64,000 nt of DNA from Calothrix sp. HK-06 (GTDB lineage: Bacteria > Cyanobacteriota > Cyanobacteriia > Cyanobacteriales > Nostocaceae), in the NCBI RefSeq assembly GCF_001904745.1, contig NZ_MRCD01000045.1, forward strand, positions 1 through 64,000, read 5' to 3'. Every line of letters starts with the position of its first letter. Position 1 is the stretch's first letter. The notes beneath the pieces are model-generated. The model made no database searches, was not told where the DNA came from, and was given only the letters and a program-made list of their open reading frames with translations. Position numbers and translations under genes: made by a program. Below are positions 8,635-16,806 of this stretch, in pieces.

Positions 8635-10048
8635 ACTTTTTCGGCTTACTCGCGTCCGTTTAGCTCTGTACTATGCTCTTGTCATGGGTTTAATATTAAG
8701 CCTATGTGCTTTCGGTTTTTACAGAGCAGTGTTTCATGCTCATGTGGTAGCTTTAGACAATGAAATTGAATCGGTAGCCGGAACGCTCCACGATAGTCTC
8801 GAATTAAAACTACAGCAACCTGGGCGTCTAGAACCAATTGCACATCAACTATTTCCAAACATAGATAATTGTACCATTGGAGCTAGTTGTATTCAACAAC
8901 CACTCGATTCTAAACGTCATTTCTTAGGTATTGTTACTAAAAGTAGCTACTACGTGCGGTTTTTTGATACTTCCGGAAAATTGATTGCCACAGCTGGTTC
9001 TTATCCACAGGGTTTACCCACTGTTTTTAATCAAAAAACTTGGCAGTTTATTAAAGATAGCAAGGGCAAAGAGTACCATCAAATTACTGTAAATTTGCAT
9101 ACCCAAAGTTATCAAGATTGGGGCTATATGCAAGTTGGGCGAAGTTTGGAAGAGTTTAATGGTTATCTTGATAGTGTAAAATTAACTTTAGCATTAGGGT
9201 TGCCAATGGCAATGGCAATGATTGCTATTGCATCTTGGTGGTTAGCAGGATTAGCAATGCAGCCAATATATCAATCCTATCGGCAAATTCAACAGTTTAC
9301 AGCCGATGCTGCACACGAATTACGAACACCTTTAGCTGCTACAGGCGCCACTGTAGAGTCAGCGCTTTTAATGCCACAGCTAGAAGAGGAAGAGACACGA
9401 GATATTTTGCAAACTATACGCCGTCAAAATCAGCGGCTTACAATTTTAGTCGCGGATTTGTTGATGTTAGCGCGTTTAGATAAACAACCTATTAAACAAC
9501 AGGAAATATGTTGTCTGAATGATATTATCAGCGATTTAATTGAAGAATTCCAAGCAATGGCAAATGCCGCAGGTATAACGCTGACATCTGGACTAATATC
9601 TATAAATAATGCACATCAATTGTTAAATATTATTGGCAATACCGACCAGCTTTATCGTTTGATTTCTAACTTAATTGTTAATGCAATTCAATACACACCT
9701 AGAGAAGGAGAGGTAACAGTATTCTTAAATAGAAGCGATAATTATGCTGTCATTAAAGTCCAAGATACGGGTATTGGTATTCCCCAACATGAACTTCCTC
9801 ACATTTTTGACCGCTTTTACCGTGTTTCGAGTGACCGTTCTCGCAGTACTGGTGGTTCGGGTTTAGGTTTAGCTATTGTAAGGGCTATAGTTAAAGCACA
9901 TAAAGGTAAGTTAAATGTACAGAGTGAATTGGGTAAAGGTAGTACTTTTACAGTTCAATTACCTCTGGAGACTACAGCCTTAAAAAACAAAGGTTCTGTT
10001 TCCTTATTCAAAGGGTGGTATCACAGCTTACGTAATCGTTCTTCTTAA
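8621..10048 (+). CDS. rppB: RppB-type sensor histidine kinase
   Basis: 475 residues from ATG 8621, whose MNQNKLFRLTRVRLALYY start is typical of RppB; a longer frame from 8561 only overlaps rppA. One N-terminal transmembrane helix (about 15-38), a periplasmic sensor region with two cysteines (NCTIGASC), and a second helix (about 188-210). The kinase core follows: H-box FTADAAHELRTPL with His232, N-box NLIVNAIQYTP, G1 DTGIG, F-box FDRFYR and G2 GGSGLGLAI. It autophosphorylates and passes phosphate to RppA. The signal cannot be read from the sequence; relatives respond to nickel or redox state. Confidence 0.88.
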   Translation: MNQNKLFRLTRVRLALYYALVMGLILSLCAFGFYRAVFHAHVVALDNEIESVAGTLHDSLELKLQQPGRLEPIAHQLFPNIDNCTIGASCIQQPLDSKRHFLGIVTKSSYYVRFFDTSGKLIATAGSYPQGLPTVFNQKTWQFIKDSKGKEYHQITVNLHTQSYQDWGYMQVGRSLEEFNGYLDSVKLTLALGLPMAMAMIAIASWWLAGLAMQPIYQSYRQIQQFTADAAHELRTPLAATGATVESALLMPQLEEEETRDILQTIRRQNQRLTILVADLLMLARLDKQPIKQQEICCLNDIISDLIEEFQAMANAAGITLTSGLISINNAHQLLNIIGNTDQLYRLISNLIVNAIQYTPREGEVTVFLNRSDNYAVIKVQDTGIGIPQHELPHIFDRFYRVSSDRSRSTGGSGLGLAIVRAIVKAHKGKLNVQSELGKGSTFTVQLPLETTALKNKGSVSLFKGWYHSLRNRSS

Positions 10049-10052
10049 TTTT

Positions 10053-10124
10053 ATGATTATTTTATATTCAACACTTGTCTTTGGAGTATGGCTATTTTGT
10101 GTTGTCTGGCGTAAATTGATTTAA
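10053..10124 (+). CDS. Possible 23-residue membrane peptide
   Basis: ATG 10053 opens a 23-codon frame (MIILYSTLVFGVWLFCVVWR then KLI) that would form one hydrophobic helix with a basic end, 4 bp after rppB. It could be a small membrane peptide or chance. The rest of the 10125-10436 gap is AT-rich and shows no other feature that I can support. Confidence 0.25.
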   Translation: MIILYSTLVFGVWLFCVVWRKLI

Positions 10125-10436
10125 TGAGTATTAATTAATTATAAATTGTTGTTACAACATTGAACGACTGTCAAGGCAGATGTCCTCTATTTTATAGTCC
10201 GGTTATTTGGTCGAGATACCGAGGTTAGTAATAAAAGTAAATTAGCATAAATTACAGAATTTACGCAAATGACAGTGATTTCGCTATTTAATTTAATGGC
10301 GATACTACTGCAATCGTTATGTATGGGTTAGGTGGTGACTCTTAAAGATTTAGCACAAGCTAGTTAAAGTTATATTCGTAAAGATTGATAAAATATAGCT
10401 AGGTAAGCCTATATAGCAGCTAATGGGGTGTTACCT

Positions 10437-11867
10437 ATGACTAACCTCTTGTCAACAAAATTTTATATTCCGTCAATTCGTTCACCCCTAGTTCAACGCG
10501 CGCGGCTGATTGAAAAGCTCAATTATGGCATGGGATGCAAGTTAACTTTAATTTCGGCGCCCGCAGGTTTTGGGAAAACAACGCTATTAAGCGAGTGGTT
10601 ACGTCAAACCAAGAAGCCTGTATATTGGCTATCTCTTGATGAAGGTGATAATGACCTTAAACCCTTTTTTACATATTTTATCGCTGCTTTGCAATTCGAG
10701 AGCAAAAAGATTGGGTCTTCAATACTCTCCATGCTTAATGAGATTGAATTTACAAATTATGAGTCGTTTTTAATCCCGCTTATTAATGAAATTGCCAAGC
10801 TCAAACAAGATATAACTTTGGTATTGGATGATTATCACCTCATTACTAATTGTCTAATTCACTCTTCGCTTACCTTTTTGCTAGAACATCTTCCACCTCA
10901 ATTACATCTAGCTATTGCTAGTCGTGTTGAACCACCCCTACCTGTCGCTCGACTACGCGCTCGCAACCAACTTACAGAAATACGAGGGGCGGATTTGCGT
11001 TTTAGCAATACTGAAGCAGCTTTATTTTTCAATCAAGTGATGAAGTTATCTTTAACCAAGGAGCAAATTGAGGAAATACAAACGCCCACAGAAGGATGGA
11101 TTGCGGGATTGCAGTTAGCTGCATTGTCGATACAAGATGCTCCTGACATTTCTAAATTTATCGAATCCTTCAAAGGAAGCCAGCGTCACATCTTAGATTA
11201 CTTGGTTGAGGAAGTGCTAGAACAACAAACCCAACCTATCCAGTCATTTTTATTAAAAACATCTATCTTAGAGCAGATGTGCGGCGCCCTCGTTGAAGAA
11301 GTTTTAGGAAGCGAGAGTCAACTTGATGGAACAAGTATTTTAGAATATCTAGAAAACCGCAACCTATTTATCGTACCTCTTGATAACGATGCAGGCGGAC
11401 GCAAAGCGCGAGTGATGGAAGTTTTGATTTTACAAGCTTTGGTATGGCAAGCTCGCTCCAATATAAAACAAGCATTAAGCGCACTAAATGCAGCAATGAA
11501 TATACCGCAACAGGGAGAATATATCCGTATATTTGTTGATGAAGGCCAGCCAATGATGGAATTGCTGCGTCATGCTGCCTCACGAGGTATTAATCCTAAG
11601 TATATCAGTCGTTTACTGGCTGTTTTTGGTATTGCTCAGGAGGAAGCATCTATTATAGTTGAACCATTGATTGAGCCTTTAAGCGAACGTGAGCTAGAAG
11701 TTTTACACTATCTGGAAACAGGGCTATCTAACCAAGTAATTGCCGAAAAACTCTTCGTTAGCCTTGCTGCTATAAAATGGCACGCGCGTAATATTTACAG
11801 CAAATTGAATGTCAGCAATCGCACTCAAGCAGTGCATAGAGCGAGAGAATTAGAAATTTTGAAGTAG
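10437..11867 (+). CDS. LuxR/MalT-type ATP-dependent regulator with internal deletion
   Basis: 476 residues from ATG 10437, with GGGG 8 nt upstream. N-terminal STAND/MalT NTPase: Walker A SAPAGFGKTTL, Walker B LVLDDYH, sensor IASRVEPPL, and the GWIAGLQLAALS segment. C-terminal LuxR HTH: LSERELEVLHYLETGLSNQVIAEKL and IYSKLNVSNRTQAV. Full-length relatives are about 850-900 residues. Here EYLENRNLFIVPLDND is followed directly by AGGRKARVMEVLILQAL, so most of the central helical/TPR region is missing in frame, with the junction near 11395. DNA binding and ATPase parts survive, but ligand or partner sensing may be lost. Confidence 0.8.
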   Translation: MTNLLSTKFYIPSIRSPLVQRARLIEKLNYGMGCKLTLISAPAGFGKTTLLSEWLRQTKKPVYWLSLDEGDNDLKPFFTYFIAALQFESKKIGSSILSMLNEIEFTNYESFLIPLINEIAKLKQDITLVLDDYHLITNCLIHSSLTFLLEHLPPQLHLAIASRVEPPLPVARLRARNQLTEIRGADLRFSNTEAALFFNQVMKLSLTKEQIEEIQTPTEGWIAGLQLAALSIQDAPDISKFIESFKGSQRHILDYLVEEVLEQQTQPIQSFLLKTSILEQMCGALVEEVLGSESQLDGTSILEYLENRNLFIVPLDNDAGGRKARVMEVLILQALVWQARSNIKQALSALNAAMNIPQQGEYIRIFVDEGQPMMELLRHAASRGINPKYISRLLAVFGIAQEEASIIVEPLIEPLSERELEVLHYLETGLSNQVIAEKLFVSLAAIKWHARNIYSKLNVSNRTQAVHRARELEILK

Positions 11868-11967
11868 CCGTTGTTTTTATAACTATCCTTTTGGCTAGTG
11901 CCGTTCATCTTATAAGACGCAACATTTTAATTAGAACTTTAAATCAGAACATTGAGGAGGAATAGGG

Positions 11968-12363
11968 ATGCTTATGGTTTTGAAAATAACCCGGTTAATC
12001 AGTCTCTTATTTACAGCCCTAATTGCTGGTGTTGCTTTTTGCCATGTACTGGAACTTCCTAACAAACTAACTTTACCTGCTTCTACATGGCTGACTGTAC
12101 AACAGGTTTTGTACAGAGGGTTTGGAGCAAAGATTGGTTTTATGGAGGTCGGCGCCATATTCTCAGCCATTATGTTACTTTTCTTAGTACGTAAACATAG
12201 AATATCCTTTGTGCTGACACTAATAGCCTCAATTTGTCTTGTTGCTGCATTGGTAGTTTGGTTTATGATTGTCAACCCAGTTAACTTAAAGGTAGATATT
12301 TGGACGTTAGCAACTTTACCAAAAGATTGGGAACTAGCTCGTATGAAATACGTCTATCTTTAG
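11968..12363 (+). CDS. DUF1772 membrane protein, C-terminally truncated
   Basis: 131 residues preceded by a strong GAGGAGGAATAGGG site. Three to four hydrophobic helices and the ending WTLATLPKDWELAR match DUF1772/anthrone-oxygenase-like proteins, which usually run about 30 residues further with a last helix after a DRWEYSHA-like motif. Here the reading continues MKYVYL and stops. The last bases lie in a minus-strand transposase remnant, so the 3' end was probably replaced by that insertion. Confidence 0.7.
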   Translation: MLMVLKITRLISLLFTALIAGVAFCHVLELPNKLTLPASTWLTVQQVLYRGFGAKIGFMEVGAIFSAIMLLFLVRKHRISFVLTLIASICLVAALVVWFMIVNPVNLKVDIWTLATLPKDWELARMKYVYL

Positions 12364-12652
12364 CAACACCTTTACGAAGCTTTGGGGAACCATCTAATTC
12401 CTCCTCAACGTCCTGTGCCTCAATTTGTCTGCCGGATTGAATACTATTTTTTGCTTGAGTTTTTATTTCTGAACTCAAATCATTTTTTTGCTCTACCCAA
12501 GACTCAACTGAGTTTAATGATTGTAATATTGTAGATAGCGCTTCTTTACGTTCTGTTGGGTCATCCCAATCTAAATCTAAAGCTGCTTTTAAACTTGTTC
12601 CTGTTATAATTTCTGCTCCTGCATTCACAGCAACTGTTACTAAATCTTGCTC
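12340..12652 (-). pseudogene. Transposase fragment (IS remnant)
   Basis: The minus strand reads EQDLVTVAVNAGAEIITG, then SLKAALDLDWDDPTERKEAL, LNSVESWVEQ, and PKLRKGVAKDRRIS. This resembles the middle of cyanobacterial DDE transposases (IS1182/IS5-like). Similarity ends after RRIS, and a stop precedes the EQDLV end, so both the N-terminus and the catalytic C-terminus are gone. It abuts and probably truncated the DUF1772 gene. Together with the hairpin element downstream it marks the junction between the metabolic block and the plasmid-type genes. Confidence 0.65.
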
Positions 12653-12659
12653 TTAACTT

Positions 12660-12671
12660 ATGCTAACGCAT
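12660..12671 (+). promoter_or_regulatory. TNAC hairpin element 1
   Basis: ATGC-TAAC-GCAT, a 4-bp stem with tetraloop TAAC, preceded by ACT. It is 31 nt before ATG 12703. It is the first of eleven plus-strand copies of ACT-N-[NNGC-TNAC-GCNN] in the window. TGTGTATACT follows and could act as an extended -10. Confidence 0.5.
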
Positions 12672-12702
12672 TAATTATGTGTATACTTAATTACTCATAA
12701 AT

Positions 12703-13254
12703 ATGCGAGTACAACAAGTTAGATTAACCTATTTTAAAGCATCAGGTAAATATTATTCAGATGCAATCCTTAACCTCACAAAAGAGGAAATCGAGGGTAG
12801 TTATTACACTATTGGAGACAGGATTAGGGGATTGTCGCAGCAAAAAAGTTTACCAGGAATTAATGGTGACTGGTTAGGTGAAAATGAAAATGGTTTTACT
12901 GTAGTGATGCCAATAGAACCTGATAGCCCAGAAACTGTGGGTTATCCAGTATTAGTGAAGCACCGAAAAAATCAAGAAACATTTACTAACAATAACGCAT
13001 TTACTCCAGGCGCCACAACAAAGCATCTCACAAAGGTATATTTGTTCAAACGACACGGTAAATACGACGTAGAGTATAACATGCCGCTCGACTCGGAATG
13101 CCTGAGCGAAAGTGTGATGCTAACATATAAAGTCAGCGATATGTACTGCTCAAAATATCCAGATAGATATGGGTATGCAATGTTCTTATGTCCAGAAACT
13201 CTTTATGGGTGCCCTCATCTAATTCTACCAAGTATTAATCCTTGCCTCGACTAA
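12703..13254 (+). CDS. Hypothetical protein
   Basis: 183 residues, no signal peptide or membrane helix; polar, with aromatic residues and a cysteine-containing C-terminus (SDMYCSKYPDRYG, LYGCPHLILPS). I do not recognise it. Codon use and base composition match the following genes. It is the first gene of a plus-strand run to 15893 and carries a TNAC hairpin 31 nt before its ATG. Confidence 0.6.
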   Translation: MRVQQVRLTYFKASGKYYSDAILNLTKEEIEGSYYTIGDRIRGLSQQKSLPGINGDWLGENENGFTVVMPIEPDSPETVGYPVLVKHRKNQETFTNNNAFTPGATTKHLTKVYLFKRHGKYDVEYNMPLDSECLSESVMLTYKVSDMYCSKYPDRYGYAMFLCPETLYGCPHLILPSINPCLD

Positions 13255-13366
13255 TCTTTCTTTTAGCCAACTATTATTAATGTCTAGTAGTTGGCAGATA
13301 ACCTATTTTATTAAAAATATGAAGGAAATTCAATACTAAGAACGCATTTACACTGAACATGAGAAG

Positions 13367-13657
13367 GTGTGTGAATGTTTTTATGAAATACCAAAGACAA
13401 ACGGTGTCCACATAGCACACAATATAGGAGATAAGTTACCATATGAAAATAACGAACCTATCTACATTGCTGTATTTGGTAACTACTTTGGGGTTGGTAT
13501 TTGTCCTTTGAATGCACTTCTAGCATTAAACACAAATCCCAGAAAGTTAATTCGGGCAAATTCACAATCATGGTTTGGCGCCGCTGAACAACCAGAAATC
13601 AAAAATAAACTCATGAAATTTTGGATTACAATTAACACGCTACTATGGAAACACTAA
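13367..13657 (+). CDS. Hypothetical protein
   Basis: 96 residues with GTG start 13367, preceded by GAGAAG. It opens MCECFYEIPKTNGVHIAHNIGD and contains a hydrophobic central stretch (AVFGNYFGVGICPLNALLAL). Not recognised. Its 3' end overlaps the next gene by 13 bp, which suggests translational coupling. Confidence 0.5.
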   Translation: MCECFYEIPKTNGVHIAHNIGDKLPYENNEPIYIAVFGNYFGVGICPLNALLALNTNPRKLIRANSQSWFGAAEQPEIKNKLMKFWITINTLLWKH

Positions 13658-14364
13658 TAATTTACAATCCCAAAACTATATTTGTGGATGGCGCCTACAG
13701 AAAAACAGTATCCAAAGAAATATTTTACCGCACTAATAAACTTGAGTGGCTGTCACTATCACAACAAGATAAATCAATAGCGCCAGTAAACCCAATTGGA
13801 TATGGAGAAAGTGCAACTTATTTAACAGAACTTGGCGCCCTTGCTCACCCTTATTGGATTTATGCCTTCAACGATGAGGAATATAAATTGTATCCAGTCT
13901 GGAATGTGCAAGAGTTTCCAGGTATTGTAGACCACGAAAAGTATGATTTCCTTCCAGTTAGCATTATTGACGGCAAACTAGTGGAGCTTCCGGAAGACGC
14001 TCCAGCAATATACACGCCATACTCAATAGATATTGCTGATTGGAATTTGAATGCAGAAATTGCACTTCAAGCGATGAAGGCGCCAAAACCCGATGCAGCC
14101 GTACAACTACTTGGACTAGTAATGAGTATCAACAAAAAATGTCTGGGTGCTAAATGGCAAAACAGTTATCAGTGGGAATTACTAGGAATACTTAGTGTCG
14201 TAAAAAATAACAGCAATAAGCCAATCAGACACACCAAGTACGGTAACTCGTATATAACTGCTACACAAATAGCGGAAATAAATCGACTTCATATATGCTC
14301 TGGTGGGTGGTGGTTTTACGACCCAGATAAAAGCATGTTCCACTTCATTATTTCTCGCGCTTAA
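13645..14364 (+). CDS. Hypothetical protein, tandem paralogue A
   Basis: 239 residues. It shares the whole second half with the next gene: YLTELGALAHPYWIYAF, LPVSIIDGKLVELPEDAP, the KAPKPDAAVQLLGL motif and a C-terminal SGGWWFYD. No known domain recognised, no signal peptide, probably cytosolic. The tandem arrangement points to local duplication followed by divergence. Confidence 0.6.
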   Translation: METLIIYNPKTIFVDGAYRKTVSKEIFYRTNKLEWLSLSQQDKSIAPVNPIGYGESATYLTELGALAHPYWIYAFNDEEYKLYPVWNVQEFPGIVDHEKYDFLPVSIIDGKLVELPEDAPAIYTPYSIDIADWNLNAEIALQAMKAPKPDAAVQLLGLVMSINKKCLGAKWQNSYQWELLGILSVVKNNSNKPIRHTKYGNSYITATQIAEINRLHICSGGWWFYDPDKSMFHFIISRA

Positions 14365-14427
14365 AAATATTGACCGCCTCATTAATATGTGGGGCAGTCC
14401 CCACACACAAACTCAATCACAAATAAC

Positions 14428-15129
14428 ATGCAACAATCAAAAACACTCACTGTATACTTTCCAATGTGCCTTAAAAATACTAGTGGGCAATGGATTACAC
14501 TGGTACACACAAAAAAGTATACTCAAAATATCAATGGAATTTGGCTTGATTCAAATCAAAAACAAGCAAATCCTATTCAACATGATACTGAGTATTTAAC
14601 TGAAAAAGGCGCCGCACAGCATCCATATTGGATTTACGCTTATAACGAAAAAGCATATCACGTATACCCAATATCAAATGTAAATGTAATTCCTCATGCA
14701 ATTGCTACAATAAACCTTGCAAATTACAAATATTTACCCGTCACCATAATAGATGGCAAATTAGTCGAACTTGATAGCAGCGCGCCACCACTTCATACAG
14801 CTTTTTCAAATTATGAAGCTGATTGGGATGAGAATGTAGCATACGCACTTGAAGCTATTAAATCACCCGAACCCGACGCGGCAATTAAATTGCTTGGTCT
14901 GATGAGTGATATAAGCGAAGAATGCCATTACGCCAGCTGGTTAACTGGTAACGAACACGCCTTACTTAAAATAATTAATGAATATGACAATAGTATTATC
15001 AAAAGTGTTAATTATGGTATAGGCAAAGTTTCTGCCACACAAATATTAGAACTACAACGACTAAAAGTAATATCCGGTGGTTGGTGGTACTGGGATATTG
15101 ACGATGAACTTAGATTTATAAAGGAATAG
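14428..15129 (+). CDS. Hypothetical protein, tandem paralogue B
   Basis: 233 residues from ATG 14428; an in-frame GTG at 14389 would add 13 residues. It parallels copy A: YLTEKGAAQHPYWIYAY, LPVTIIDGKLVELDSSAP, SPEPDAAIKLLGL and SGGWWYWD near the C-terminus. Function unknown. The HD-domain gene starts 5 bp after its stop, so the run 13367-15893 is probably one operon. Confidence 0.6.
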   Translation: MQQSKTLTVYFPMCLKNTSGQWITLVHTKKYTQNINGIWLDSNQKQANPIQHDTEYLTEKGAAQHPYWIYAYNEKAYHVYPISNVNVIPHAIATINLANYKYLPVTIIDGKLVELDSSAPPLHTAFSNYEADWDENVAYALEAIKSPEPDAAIKLLGLMSDISEECHYASWLTGNEHALLKIINEYDNSIIKSVNYGIGKVSATQILELQRLKVISGGWWYWDIDDELRFIKE

Positions 15130-15134
15130 TCGCA

Positions 15135-15893
15135 ATGAACAAAACGCCTTTGTTATCAGAAACATTTCGTGACGCCTTTACTCAAATGCTGCAAGGTAAA
15201 CAAATTTCAAGCTGCGTCGTTGCAATGGACGCATTGTCCTACACAATGAAAAAGTACGGTAATAATGATGAAACAAAACTGTTAAAAATAGTCAACGACC
15301 TAAGTTATGGTATGAGTGTTGGTGATAGACTTGACAGAGGTTTCTTCCCTCACATTACACCTAAAATCATATCATCATTACTTATCGGCGCCCTCGGTCA
15401 TGCGTTAGATGCTCACAACTATCAAGCACGACGCATTAGCTCAAATACCACTACGGTGCCATACTTCTGCCATCTACTTGATGTTGTGGGGATATTGCTA
15501 GATGCTGAAATAACCGACGAAACAATTCTCATTGCCGCTGCAATGCACGACGCAATAGAAGATACTCAATATAATGCCAATACTATTGAATATTTATTCG
15601 GTCTACCCGTTCGGTGCCTTGTCGTACAGTTAACCGAAAGCGAATACAACCCTGACTTGCCCAAAGCTCCCAAAAAACAACGATGTGAGGCATATATCAA
15701 TTCTCTAATAAACTCCCCAGAAGACATAGCAAGGTGCCTACAACTTACACGTTGCAAAAGAAGCGCTAAAAATGGTGGGGAGGAACTATTTTCAACTCAA
15801 CATCACTCAAACATTCTAGCTGATAAGGATTCACTTGACTTAGCAAATGCCCAATCAAATCACCCTTGTTTGGTATCAAAAAGCATTTTTTGA
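15135..15893 (+). CDS. HD-domain (RelA/SpoT hydrolase-like) protein
   Basis: 252 residues. The middle has an HD-superfamily signature: a first His in YFCHLLDVVGILLDAE, then IAAAMHDAIEDTQYNANTI and the FGLPVRCLVVQLTE segment, as in SpoT/MESH1-type (p)ppGpp hydrolases. The late metal ligand region (usually KLADRL-N) is not evident. After PEDIAR near 15733 the sequence loses resemblance, while another frame reads AYNLHVAKEALKMVGRNYFQ, so a frameshift there is possible. Activity is therefore uncertain. Confidence 0.6.
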   Translation: MNKTPLLSETFRDAFTQMLQGKQISSCVVAMDALSYTMKKYGNNDETKLLKIVNDLSYGMSVGDRLDRGFFPHITPKIISSLLIGALGHALDAHNYQARRISSNTTTVPYFCHLLDVVGILLDAEITDETILIAAAMHDAIEDTQYNANTIEYLFGLPVRCLVVQLTESEYNPDLPKAPKKQRCEAYINSLINSPEDIARCLQLTRCKRSAKNGGEELFSTQHHSNILADKDSLDLANAQSNHPCLVSKSIF

Positions 15894-15980
15894 GTTTTCA
15901 AGCAATAAAATTGCCCAAAGCCGTGCTACTAATCTAAACTACAAAATACTTGCTTAATTAATGCTTCAAGAAGGCACCAC

Positions 15981-16739
15981 TTATTTCCCTTGTATAAATT
16001 TTTTAATTTCCTCCACGAGTTTATTATTTGCAATCATTGACTGCACTGCTGCAACCTTAGACTTGGGGACTGAGAGTGTTCGACTTTTCCACTCACCGCC
16101 AACAAGAACTTCGTAAGAATACCCCCAATACCAGTGGTTAAAGTTATTGGGGTCGCGTTCGACTTCGACACGAGGATAGGTAGCAGTTAGCCCTGATTTC
16201 AATTTTTGATCTTTTATGTAGTGGTACAGGCTACCACTTGCTGATTTTTTTTCTAAAGAAAATGGCAATTTTTCCTCTAGAAATTCTTTTTCTACTGTTG
16301 GTGCTGTTGACACATCCCCTTTTATCAACGTAGTAATGGCGCTTCGAGGCACATTGCTCTCTATCGCAGCACGTACAGATGTAACCATCGAGCGCTTGAC
16401 ACTTAGCGCTTTAAATTTCCAGTCGTCATGTTCATCCTTGACCTTGTAACAGTACCCCCAATACCAGTGCTTGAGATTATTGAAGTCGCGAATATCACAA
16501 ACGCGGGGATATTCAACAACCAAACCACTTTTTAATTTATGGGTTTTGGTGTATCGAAACAAACATCCGCTTGCTACCGATGTGACATGAATGTGAGTCG
16601 CATTGTGCTTGAAATCTTTTTCTAAAGAATTTTGAATTTCATCCTCTAGAAATTTTATTTGGGATTGGGGTATCTCCGCATCGTCACCACTATTTGTATT
16701 CATCGTTTTATCGTTGAATGGTGGTAAATTTTGAAACAA
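15981..16739 (-). CDS. Two-repeat HWYWGY-domain protein
   Basis: 252 residues made of two homologous repeats of about 90 residues. Each has ASG-L-Y-Y, LKSGL, YPRV, HWYWGY, a W followed by a LSV segment, and a basic-hydrophobic helix ending in IKG or IQG. The aromatic HWYWGY block and following helix resemble small single domains seen in cyanobacterial plasmid and phage proteins; a nucleic-acid-binding role is a guess. It is transcribed in the same direction as the CyRepA1 gene and lies just downstream of it. Confidence 0.6.
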   Translation of the reverse strand: MFQNLPPFNDKTMNTNSGDDAEIPQSQIKFLEDEIQNSLEKDFKHNATHIHVTSVASGCLFRYTKTHKLKSGLVVEYPRVCDIRDFNNLKHWYWGYCYKVKDEHDDWKFKALSVKRSMVTSVRAAIESNVPRSAITTLIKGDVSTAPTVEKEFLEEKLPFSLEKKSASGSLYHYIKDQKLKSGLTATYPRVEVERDPNNFNHWYWGYSYEVLVGGEWKSRTLSVPKSKVAAVQSMIANNKLVEEIKKFIQGK

Positions 16740-16806
16740 TAATCCTGTACGCCTACCCTTACAAAGCGATACCTATCGATTCGTAGCGTTATTACTACTG
16801 CTACTT

